DNA from: Geomonas limicola
Lineage (GTDB): Bacteria; Desulfobacterota; Desulfuromonadia; Geobacterales; Geobacteraceae
Length of the DNA: 64,000 nucleotides
NCBI RefSeq assembly: GCF_014193675.1
Contig: NZ_BLXZ01000001.1
Span: 682,001-746,000 of the forward strand
Direction: 5' to 3'
The notes beneath the pieces were generated by a model, which ran no database searches, was not told the DNA's origin, and worked only from the letters and a program-made list of their open reading frames with translations. The position numbers were made by a program, and so were the translations under genes. The stretch's first letter is position 1. Each line of letters begins with the position of its first letter. Positions 52,055 to 60,400 of this stretch are shown here, piece after piece.

Positions 52055-52093
52055 AAAAGGGGGACAGGCACCTGTGGAGCCCGTCCCCTTTAA
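52055..52093 (+). terminator. Hairpin between the decarboxylase gene and arnD
   Basis: AAAGGGGGACAGG ... CCGTCCCCTTT forms a stem with a weak T tract, so it is a partial terminator at best within the arn run. A close relative of this hairpin (GGGGACTGACACC) lies after arnD at 53356-53391. Confidence 0.6.
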
Positions 52094-52114
52094 CTTTGTG
52101 AGCAGGTAAAAACC

Positions 52115-53077
52115 GTGAACGAAACCGAGAACGAAGTGTCCAAGCACCAGAAAGCCGGCAACTCAACCGACTCATCGTCAATTGCGTCCGACTTGTCAAT
52201 TGCTCTCAAGGTTGACGTCGACACCTTTGCCGGAACCCGCGACGGTGTGCCGCGCCTGCTGGAGATCATGGAGCGCGCCGGGATCAAGGCGACTTTCTAC
52301 TTCTCCATGGGGCCGGACAACTCGGGGAAGGCCATCCGGCGCGTCTTCACCCGCAAGGGCTTCCTGAAAAAGATGCTGCGCACCGGCGCCCCCAGTGCTT
52401 ACGGCCTGCGCACCATGCTCTACGGCACGCTCCTCCCGGCTCCGGATATCGCCGCCTCCTTCCCGGGGATACTGAAGGAGACCGCGGCCCGCGGCCACGA
52501 GACCGGCGTGCACTGCTGGGACCACGTCTACTGGCACGACTACCTACCCCGTCTCAGCCGCGACCGGGTCGCCTCCGAACTCAAGCGAGCCGCGGAGCTG
52601 TTCCAACGGATCATCGGCACGGCTCCCCAAAGCACGGCCGCCCCGGGCTGGACCGTCTCCGCCACCTCGCTGGAACTGCAGGACGCCATGAACCTAGAGT
52701 ACTGCAGCGACGGCCGGGGCTATGCTCCCTTCTACCCGGTCTTCGACGGCAAGCGCTTCAATACGCTGCAGATCCCGAGCACCTGGCCTACCCTCGACGA
52801 AATCCTGGGTGCGAACGGCATCGACGCCGGCAACGTGAACGACTTCTACCTCTCTCAAATGAAAAACGGCCTGAACGTCCACACCATCCATGCCGAAATG
52901 GAGGGGGGCGTCATGGCCGAATCTTTCATCGATCTGATCGAGCGTCTTAAGAATAAGGGCGCCCGTTTCGTCACCCTGTACGAGGTCGCCCGCGCCTGCC
53001 GCGACAGCGCCCCCGATGCTCCGCTCTCCATGGGTGAGATCCCGGGTCGCGCCGGTTTGGTCGCCATCCAGGGTTAA
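52115..53077 (+). CDS. arnD: 4-deoxy-4-formamido-L-arabinose-phosphoundecaprenol deformylase, ArnD-like
   Basis: A 320-residue NodB-fold deformylase. The first catalytic block 'LKVDVDTFAGTRDGVPRLLEIMERAGIKATFYFSMGPDNSGKAIRRV' closely follows ArnD, as do 'HETGVHCWDHVYWHDYL' (metal His), 'AAPGWTVSA', 'QIPSTWPTLDEILG' and 'NVHTIHAEMEGG'. It removes formyl from undecaprenyl-phosphate-L-Ara4FN. The start is GTG at 52115 with AGCAGG upstream. This gives a 30-residue polar N-terminal extension compared with E. coli ArnD, partly encoded by a CAATTGAC-type repeat in inverted orientation. No arnE/arnF flippase genes follow. Confidence 0.92.
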   Translation: MNETENEVSKHQKAGNSTDSSSIASDLSIALKVDVDTFAGTRDGVPRLLEIMERAGIKATFYFSMGPDNSGKAIRRVFTRKGFLKKMLRTGAPSAYGLRTMLYGTLLPAPDIAASFPGILKETAARGHETGVHCWDHVYWHDYLPRLSRDRVASELKRAAELFQRIIGTAPQSTAAPGWTVSATSLELQDAMNLEYCSDGRGYAPFYPVFDGKRFNTLQIPSTWPTLDEILGANGIDAGNVNDFYLSQMKNGLNVHTIHAEMEGGVMAESFIDLIERLKNKGARFVTLYEVARACRDSAPDAPLSMGEIPGRAGLVAIQG

Positions 53078-53088
53078 ACAGAAACGAC

Positions 53089-53165
53089 ACCTCCCCCTCC
53101 CTTGACGGGAAAGGGGCCAGGGGGGTGGGTGAAGCTGCCATCAGCGCTGACGTGGCACCTTCCCC
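53089..53165. repeat. Interspersed 76-bp repeat, copy B
   Basis: The inverted counterpart of 30629-30704 (CCTCCCCCTCCCTTGACGGG ... GCTGCCATC ... TGACGTGGCACCTTCC). It lies just downstream of arnD. Confidence 0.75.
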
Positions 53166-53200
53166 CTCACCCTGGGGCTAAGGCCAAGTGTTAATTCGGT

Positions 53201-53330
53201 AGGGGCGAATAATCATTCGCCCAACCTCTCCCGCACGGGAGAGGCGGCCGAAGGCCGAAGCAGGGTATCAGAGGGCACGAGCGGACCTTACGCGCCTATT
53301 GGCGCGCCGGGCGAATGATTATTTGCCCCT
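53201..53330. repeat. 130-bp element with 22-bp inverted ends
   Basis: The left end AGGGGCGAATAATCATTCGC and the right end GCGAATGATTATTTGCCCCT are reverse complements over 22 bp with one mismatch. Each end is itself palindromic (GGGCGAAT-4 nt-ATTCGCCC). The interior contains CTCTCCCGCACGGGAGAGG. It looks like a REP/MITE-type element. Confidence 0.8.
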
Positions 53331-53355
53331 ACAGATCCGAGATCCACGACAACAC

Positions 53356-53394
53356 AAAGGGGACTGACACCGTGAGATCCCAGTCCCCTTTTTC
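53356..53394 (+). terminator. Intrinsic terminator of the arn run
   Basis: AAAGGGGACTG and CAGTCCCCTTT form an 11-bp stem with a 14-nt loop, followed by a T-rich tract. It resembles the hairpin at 52055-52093. Confidence 0.8.
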
Positions 53395-53426
53395 CGTTTT
53401 TCCCCTTCCCTTCCCCCCGCCCTCTC

Positions 53427-54371
53427 CTACTCCGCGATCACCTTGTTCCTGCCGCCGTGCTTGGCATGATAAAGCCGCTGGTCGGCACTCGCCAGCACGT
53501 CCTTGGCATCGTTGCCGTCGTCGGGATAGCTCGCTACCCCGATACTGATGGTCACCCGCCCCAACGGTTGCCGCTCCCGTCCCGGGAAGTGCTCCTGCTC
53601 CACCTTCGCCCGTAACGCCTCGGCGATCCGAATCGCTGCCTGCTTCGGCGTATCCGGTAACAGCAGCACGAACTCTTCGCCGCCGTAACGGGCAGCCAGG
53701 TCGGAGCAGCGCAGCTGCGACATCAAGAGTTCGGAAAGCCTGCGCAACAGTTTGTCCCCATCGGGATGCCCGTGGGTGTCGTTGTATGCTTTGAAGTTGT
53801 CCACATCCATGAAGGCGATTGAGCAGGGCCTACCCGAGCGGTTCGAGCGGGCGATCTCCTGGGCAAGTGCCTCTTGGAAGTGCCGGTGGTTGTACAGTGC
53901 AGTTAATCCGTCGCGCATGGCCATCTCCTTTAGTGTGCAGTTCACCTCTTGCAGCTCGCTGTTCGCCCTCTGTAACTGGTCCAAGAGCTCCCTGTTTTGC
54001 GCCACCAGGCGCGCTTTCTCTGCCGCCCTCCCGGCCACAGCGGAGATCAGATCCAGGCTCTCGAACGGCTTCACCAGGTAATCGTAGGCACCGTTACGGA
54101 TAGCGGAGAGTGCCGTATCCAGCGAGGCGTGGCTGGTCATGATCACCACCTGGGTGTCCGGGCTGTGCCGTTTGATCTCCGCCAGAAGCTCGATGCCGCT
54201 CATCCCCCCCATCCGGATGTCGGTGATCACCAGGGGGTGCGGCTTCTCCTTGAAGATCGCCAGCGCCTCTTCGCCGCTGGCGGCCTCCACCACCTCGAAG
54301 CCGTCGGCACTCAATACCTGAGAGACGACGCTTCTCAAGGTTTCCTCGTCATCTACCACTAACAGTTCCAT
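53427..54371 (-). CDS. Response regulator with GGDEF output domain
   Basis: A 314-residue REC-GGDEF protein. The receiver (about 1-120) has acidic VVDDEE and phosphoacceptor Asp in 'LVITDIRMGGMSG', plus the Lys in 'YDYLVKPFES'. A coiled-coil linker ('QNRELLDQLQRANSELQEVNCTLKEM') leads to a diguanylate cyclase domain with RYGGEEF and an intact RxxD inhibitory site (RCSD). The residue used for cGAMP/c-di-GMP discrimination after 'YNDTHGH' is Asp (PDGD), as in c-di-GMP synthases. It lies 27 nt downstream of the histidine kinase and is its likely partner. Confidence 0.95.
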   Translation of the reverse strand: MELLVVDDEETLRSVVSQVLSADGFEVVEAASGEEALAIFKEKPHPLVITDIRMGGMSGIELLAEIKRHSPDTQVVIMTSHASLDTALSAIRNGAYDYLVKPFESLDLISAVAGRAAEKARLVAQNRELLDQLQRANSELQEVNCTLKEMAMRDGLTALYNHRHFQEALAQEIARSNRSGRPCSIAFMDVDNFKAYNDTHGHPDGDKLLRRLSELLMSQLRCSDLAARYGGEEFVLLLPDTPKQAAIRIAEALRAKVEQEHFPGRERQPLGRVTISIGVASYPDDGNDAKDVLASADQRLYHAKHGGRNKVIAE

Positions 54372-54398
54372 AGCTCCTCCCCGGCCGCAGGCCGTGTC

Positions 54399-56174
54399 TC
54401 AAACTGCCCCCGTCGCTGCGGGCAGCGTAATGATGAAGGTAGTTCCCGTTCCGATGGCACTCTCCAGCCTGATCTCTCCGCCGTGGTCCTTGACGATGCC
54501 GTAGCTCACCGAGAGCCCGAGCCCGGTCCCCTGCCCCACCGGCTTTGTGGTGAAAAAAGGCTCGAAGATCTTCGCCTGGATCTCCTCCGGGATGCCGGGA
54601 CCGGTGTCGCTCACCCGCAGCTCGACTCCCTGGTCGGTCTTCCGAGCCGCCAGGCGCACGGTGCCGCTGTTCCCCGACATCGCCTGCTGGGCGTTGATCA
54701 TCAGGTTCATGAGGACCTGCTGCAGCTGGTTCGCGTTGCCCCGGCAGGCGGGGAGATCGCAGTCGAGCTCCTGCTCGACCTTGATGCTGTGGATGCCGAG
54801 CTGGTGGTCCACGATGGCGACCGCATCCGCCACCACCTGCGGGATGTCCACCTCGTCGAAGGCCACCTGCTCCTGCCGGGCGAACTTGAGCAGGTTCTCG
54901 ATGATGGTCTTGCAGCGCTTGGTCTCCTTCTCGATGATCAGCAGGTTCTTCTCCAGCAGGTGCCCCTTTTCCACCCCGCGCAGCGAGAGCTGGGTTATCC
55001 CGAGGATCCCGGCGAGCGGGTTTTTAACCTCGTGGGCGATCCCCGCACCCAGCGAACCAAAGGCGGCCATTTTCTCGGACTGCACCAGCTGCCCGTAGAT
55101 ATCCTTGAGCGCCTTCTCGCGGGTGTGCAGCTCGGAGGCCATCCGGGTGAAGGACGCGGCAAGCGCGCCGATCTCATCGCCGGTATCCGCCTTCACCTCG
55201 ATGTCGAAACGCCCCTGTCCGACCATGCGGGTGGCCTTGGAAAGCTCCTCGATGGGGCGGGTCAACCGGCGCGACCAGTAGAGGCTCAAAAGTGCTGCAG
55301 CCCCCAAAAGGGAGAGTGACAGGAGCAGAAGATCCCCCAACAGTTCGCGCGAGGTGAGGTAGGCGGCACTCTTGCGGATCTGCACCCCCGCGGTTAGTCC
55401 GCCGCAACGCACCGGAGAGAAGCCCCCCACCATTCCATTGCCATGCTCCTGGTATTCCATGGTCATCCCCGGGGTGCGCAGTCCCCTGACCCGCCCCCAC
55501 CAGGCGCCCGGTGCCGGGGTCCCGATGCGTGAGCGCTCGGAGTGCGCCAGGAAGCGCCCCTGGCCGTCCAGGAGGAAAGTTTCGAAGACCCGGGAGCGCC
55601 GTGCCAGTCCCTGGAGCTTGTCGAAGCGGATCACCGCCTGGGTGGTCACGTTGAGTGCGCCGTCCGGGGTCGGCTCGGTGACGGTCAGGGTGAGCGTGGG
55701 GAGCTTAGCCGAGACGGTGGAGTTCTCCAGGTAGGGCTCTCCCATCTTGAGCCCGGGCGGAAGCGGATGGGCTGCGTGGTAACCCAGAAGCATGTCCTTG
55801 GAGAGCCCCGCCGCGGTGAGCGCCGCCTGGTCGAACACGGTCTCCTCGCCATTAACATCGCTCCGCGTCACCATGAGAAACTCGCCGAATTCCTGGAACA
55901 GCCCGTTTAGGACCTCCTGGCGCCCCTGCAGGTCTTCGCGGCCCATGATCCGGGAAAAGAGCCGCAGGCGCTCCAGGTAGCCGACCATGAGGGCGTTGGC
56001 CTCCTGGGCGGTGTGCAGCACCACGGTGGAGGTGAGGTCATGGATATAGGCGGTCTTGTCGACATGGAACAGGCGCGCCATGGTGAAGGTGATCAGGCTC
56101 AGCACCACGGTGACCCCGAGCAACTGGGCCAACAGCACCTTGAACCGGAGCGGGAACTTGAGTTTGCCGTGCAT
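54399..56174 (-). CDS. Membrane sensor histidine kinase
   Basis: A 591-residue kinase with TM1 (about 12-32), a large periplasmic sensor (about 33-270), TM2 (about 275-298), HAMP (about 299-350), HisKA with 'GAGIAHEVKNPLAGILG' (phosphoacceptor His about 377), and HATPase with 'NLMINAQQAM', 'DTGPGIPEE' and 'GTGLGLSVSYGIVKDHGG'. All catalytic boxes are present. It lies 30 nt downstream of the FecR-domain gene and directly upstream of the REC-GGDEF gene, suggesting a kinase that reads an envelope signal and alters c-di-GMP. Confidence 0.95.
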   Translation of the reverse strand: MHGKLKFPLRFKVLLAQLLGVTVVLSLITFTMARLFHVDKTAYIHDLTSTVVLHTAQEANALMVGYLERLRLFSRIMGREDLQGRQEVLNGLFQEFGEFLMVTRSDVNGEETVFDQAALTAAGLSKDMLLGYHAAHPLPPGLKMGEPYLENSTVSAKLPTLTLTVTEPTPDGALNVTTQAVIRFDKLQGLARRSRVFETFLLDGQGRFLAHSERSRIGTPAPGAWWGRVRGLRTPGMTMEYQEHGNGMVGGFSPVRCGGLTAGVQIRKSAAYLTSRELLGDLLLLSLSLLGAAALLSLYWSRRLTRPIEELSKATRMVGQGRFDIEVKADTGDEIGALAASFTRMASELHTREKALKDIYGQLVQSEKMAAFGSLGAGIAHEVKNPLAGILGITQLSLRGVEKGHLLEKNLLIIEKETKRCKTIIENLLKFARQEQVAFDEVDIPQVVADAVAIVDHQLGIHSIKVEQELDCDLPACRGNANQLQQVLMNLMINAQQAMSGNSGTVRLAARKTDQGVELRVSDTGPGIPEEIQAKIFEPFFTTKPVGQGTGLGLSVSYGIVKDHGGEIRLESAIGTGTTFIITLPAATGAV

Positions 56175-56204
56175 TTCGGATCTCCTTGTGCTGCGCGACT
56201 CGTG

Positions 56205-57422
56205 CTACATCCTGCCGTAGACGATGCGGGAGGCGTAGCTTGCGTTGCCGGCCGCGTCGAGCGCCTCGACCCGGATCAGGTTGACCCCGGCCTTGAGCAC
56301 CCCCTGATAGCTGAAGCTGCCGCGCTGGTTCACGGCAACCTCGCCCCCGTCTACGAAGATCCGCGAGCCCGGTTGCACCGTACCGGAAAAATTGTAGGGT
56401 CCGGGAACGGAGTCCTCGGGGGGGAAGTTCACGCTGAGCCCCGGCGGCTTAAGGAGCTGCTCGAGCTCCAGGCGCCCGGTCGCGCTGTAGGGCCCCTCGT
56501 GCCCGAAGTCGACGCGGCAGACCCGCCAGTAGTAGCCGCCACGCTCCAGCCTGCTGCTGCGGTATTCGGTGCCGTTCAGCTTCTGGTCCACCAGGGGCTT
56601 TGCGAAGCGCGGGGTGCGGTCCAGCTGGAAGCGGTACTGGCCGGGAGCGCCACTCCAGGCCAGGCGGATGCGCGGCGGCAGGATCCGGTACAGGTAGCGC
56701 ACCGGCTGTGGACCGACAAGCTGCGGCGCCGGCGGCAGAGGACGTGCCGGCCCCGCCGGCATCCCCTGGCGCAGTAACAGCGCGTGGTTCGCCGGGACGT
56801 GCAACTCGGCGCCGTCCACCGCGTCGACCTCACCGGAGAAGACGGTGAGGCTCGCCGAGTTATCGTCGTGGTGCACCACCTGGAACCTTGCGGCTCCCGG
56901 CTTGAGGCGCGCCACGTGGCCGGCCGCCGCCAATTCCAGTTTCAGTTTGCGCGCTGCGGAAAGGTGCCCGCGCACCTCCCCTTCCACCTGCACCCGGTAG
57001 CTGCGCGGCCCCGCCTCGTCCTGGGCGTTCAGCCGGGTCACCACCACGAGGGAGTTACTCCCCACGGCAATGCGGTCCCGGTCCCCGAAGGAGATCAGCG
57101 CACCGGAGTTGTCCAGGGTCTGCACCGCGTCCTGGCTGTAGAGCTTGAGGCCGTCGCTTGCGCCGGTCCAGGCGATGGAGTTGCCGCGCCGGAACCGCAC
57201 GTCGCGCCTGAGCTGCGCCAGGGTCGCCTCGACGCTGCGCCCCGGCGCCTCGGCCGACGGGTCCGGCGAACCCTCGAAGAGCTCGCGCAACGGCGTGCCG
57301 GTCGGAAAGAGCGTGTAGAGAAGCACGATGAAGAGGCAAAACAGGGCAAGCACCATGATGAGCGCCCCGCCAGCCTCGAACAGCACAAGTCGGAATTTCT
57401 TGATCCTCATCCGGGGTCTCAT
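56205..57422 (-). CDS. FecR-domain membrane-anchored protein with Ig-like C-terminus
   Basis: A 405-residue protein. A single N-terminal helix (about 13-36, 'LFEAGGALIMVLALFCLFIVLLYTLF') anchors it in the inner membrane. The periplasmic part holds a FecR-type region (about 70-215; 'VRFRRGNSIAWTGASDGLKLYSQDAVQTLDNSGALISFGDRDRIAVGSNSLVVV' pattern), a fibronectin-like segment (about 245-315) and a bacterial Ig-like C-terminus ('PGPYNFSGTVQPGSRIFVDGGEVAV...RVEALDAAGN'). There is no sigma-factor partner nearby, so a structural or sensory role is more likely than classical FecR signalling. Its ATG overlaps the upstream stop (ATGA). Confidence 0.85.
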   Translation of the reverse strand: MRPRMRIKKFRLVLFEAGGALIMVLALFCLFIVLLYTLFPTGTPLRELFEGSPDPSAEAPGRSVEATLAQLRRDVRFRRGNSIAWTGASDGLKLYSQDAVQTLDNSGALISFGDRDRIAVGSNSLVVVTRLNAQDEAGPRSYRVQVEGEVRGHLSAARKLKLELAAAGHVARLKPGAARFQVVHHDDNSASLTVFSGEVDAVDGAELHVPANHALLLRQGMPAGPARPLPPAPQLVGPQPVRYLYRILPPRIRLAWSGAPGQYRFQLDRTPRFAKPLVDQKLNGTEYRSSRLERGGYYWRVCRVDFGHEGPYSATGRLELEQLLKPPGLSVNFPPEDSVPGPYNFSGTVQPGSRIFVDGGEVAVNQRGSFSYQGVLKAGVNLIRVEALDAAGNASYASRIVYGRM

Positions 57423-60400
57423 GGTTCGCCTCCCGGTAGAAAGGTGAGCGTGTTGTCAAGCCTCAGGTTCAATAGCCTCGCCCAACCCGGACCGCGTAGC
57501 ACCAGGCCGAGCACCTGGCGGTTCCCCTCGAGTGGCACCTCCACGGCGAAACGCCCTTCGGCATCGAGCGGCACCGGTTTGCCGTCCAGTTCCAGGCGGT
57601 GCCGCGGCGGGCACTGTCCCGAAACCCGGCAGCGACCGCTGCCGTCCGGCGCGAGCTTCAAACCGCCCAACTCGGTGCCGAAGCGGACCAACTGTGCGCC
57701 GGCCGGCTGGGCCAGCACCAGCTGGGGCACCTGGATCTCGGTCGCCAGGAAGCGTCCCGAGGAGTCACCCATCTGGATGGAGAGACGCCCCACCTCGGCA
57801 GGGGCCGAGGTCTCGAAACGTCCCAGGGCGTCCACCGACACCGTGGAGTCGTTCACCGTGAGGAAGGGGGCCCCGCGGTAGCGCTCCTTCTGGGCAGCCG
57901 CGATCGACTGCTGGAAATCCGCCTTCAGTTCCACCCGGCGATTTTTCTCGCGCCCCTCCGCGCTGCGGTTGTCGGCGATGGGGCGCGACTTGCCGTACCA
58001 GCGTCGGATCAGCCGGCCGGCGGGGATCTTCTCCTCGCGAACCAGGAAATCGGCGGCCGCGTCGCAGCGCCGCTTGGAGAGCCCCATGTTGTACGGGACG
58101 GAGCCGACCCAGTCGGTGTGTCCTTCCAGCATCACCTTGTCCTCCGGGTGCCGACGCAGCTCCTCCGCGGCCTGACGCAACAGCCGCTTGGCTTCCGGAG
58201 TGAGCTGGGCGGAGTCGAAGATGAAGGCGCCGCCCGATAAGGTAAGCAGCACCACCTCCTTGCGGCTCACCCCGAAGAGCTCCGGCCCGGTGGCAAAACG
58301 CGAGCCGTCACGATAGCCGACCTCGAGCCGATACTGGTAAATGCCCCCGGGGACGAGTGGCTTGCCACCCTTCAGTGAGTTGCCGTCCCAGGTTAGCCGC
58401 GGCGGCGGAACGCCGGTTCCCTTCAGGATCGCTACCTGAGCCCCGGTTTCGTTCACGATGCTGAGTGTCCAGGCACTCACCAGTTCAGGGTGCTCCACCT
58501 TGGTCAGGAAGGTTAGCGGCTGGGCGAACCTTCCCTGGCGCAGCTCGAGGGAGCCGAGCCGTTCCCGGTTCACGGTCACCGAGGTCGAGGGGAGCTGAGC
58601 ACGCTCGCCGTTGATGAGCAGGGTGAAGAGTTCCGCACTACCCGAAAGCCTGAGCGGCTCGTCCTGGCGCGTCGCTGCCACCAAGAGGGCCGGGACCGGC
58701 GGCACGGGCTTGCGCTTGGGCGGCTCCACCGGGGGGGCTATCGCCTGGAGCGGTTCCGACGCCGGCGGGGACGGTGCCGGGAGCGCGGCGACCGCGCGGT
58801 TATCGAACTCGAACATCTCCTCGTCGAACTTCACCTTCACCCCGACAAACGGCCCCTGCCCCTGGAAGCTCTCGCCGGAGAGGTCGCGGTCGTCGAGCCG
58901 GGCGTAGTTGTACCCCGCCGAAAGCACCACGTTGCGGTAGACCCGGTAGCCGGCGCGCAGCACAGCACCCGCGCTGCGCTGGTCGGTGTCGTACTGGTTC
59001 AGGAGTTTAAGGTAGGCGGCAAGCTCCCAGCGTTCGGTAAGGTCGTAGCTCACCCCGGCCAGCACCAGGTCGCTGTACCCCTCATAGCTCCGCCCCGCAG
59101 GGTCTTCGATCCAGCTCTTCTTCCCGGCGTACTTTCCGGTGAGCGTCCAGGTACTCACCAGCCGGTAGGTCGGCTCCAGGGAGAGGATCAGGCTGCGGCT
59201 TTTGTCCGTGCCGGGGAGGCTCTCGCGGCGCTCCACCTTGTAGCGAACCAGGGACAAGAGCTGCAGCGGATTGCCGGCCAGGGGGCGCCAGGAACTTCCC
59301 AGGTAGCCGTCAAAGATGAGGTCGTGTCCGGCGTCCAGGTCCCGGTCCCAGAGGGAGAGTTTCCCGAGCAGGGTGAGCGCCTGGTTCAGCTTGTAGCCGC
59401 CACCCGCGCCATAGAGCGCCGCCGTCTCACCCGGCCCGGTGCGAATTTCGTAGCGGCCGGTGAGCTTCAGATCCTTTTGGCGCAGGTACTCGGCCGCCAG
59501 CGTGAAGGCAGTACGGGTTCCGGCGCTTCCCTGCACCGTTTCCACCCGCTCGAGGCTCGAATCGAGGAAGAGCCCCGGCGCCGCCTGCAGCCGCGAGTTG
59601 AGCCCGAGGATCGCCTGCCCGCGGTTGCCCGAGAGCGAATTCTCCAGCTGGTAGCCGCTGCGCGAACTGAGGGTGAACCCTTCACGTTCCAGGAGTTTGG
59701 TGTTGAGATCGATGCTGCTTTGCTGGGTGGAACCCGCGGCGCCGTTTGACAGGGCATAGCCGGTGGTAAGCCGCATCCGGTCGTTTATACGGCTCTCCAG
59801 CCCGAAGCGGGTCGACTGGCGCAGGTCGGGATGCCCCTCCTGGTACTCCTCGGTGACAAAAGCGCGGGTCGCGTCGCTCACCCGGTAGTCGAGCTTCAGG
59901 AAGCTGCGCGACTGGTACTCGGCCACGCTGGAGGAGCCCAGGAGCTGGTCGCGCCGCAGGGTGAGGTCGAGCCGGGAGGCGAGCGGGGCGTGGACCCCGG
60001 CGTAGAGGAGGTTCGAGGTATCGTCCACTCCGGTCCCCTCCTGGTCGATCCGCTTGAACCCCGCCTCCCCTTCAAAGAGCGAGAATTTGTGCAGGACTCC
60101 CGCCTGGTTGCCGAAGATCCGCCTGCCCGGTAGCACCTGTTTCTGCACGAAGCTCTCGGCAAAGAGTTGCGTCGCAGTCAAGCCCCGGTAGTCAAGACGA
60201 CCACCGTACTTTTCGGTGCCGAGCTCGGTCCCGGTCATCGAGGGGTTGTAGAAGTCGCTGTCCACCTTCCGGTAGTAGCCCGTTGCCTCCAGCGCCTCGG
60301 TTGGCCGCCCGCTCACCCCGATCTTCCAGGCGCTCCCCCTGCCGCGCTCCAGGCTCTCGCTCACCGCCCCCTCCCCCTTCAGGGTGATCCGGTCCCCGAG

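Larger units (their letters stand above)
53078..53426. other. Intergenic region between arnD and the REC-GGDEF gene
   Basis: Entirely composed of repeats (listed): copy B of the 76-bp repeat, a 130-bp element with long inverted ends, and a terminator hairpin. No gene. Confidence 0.7.
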
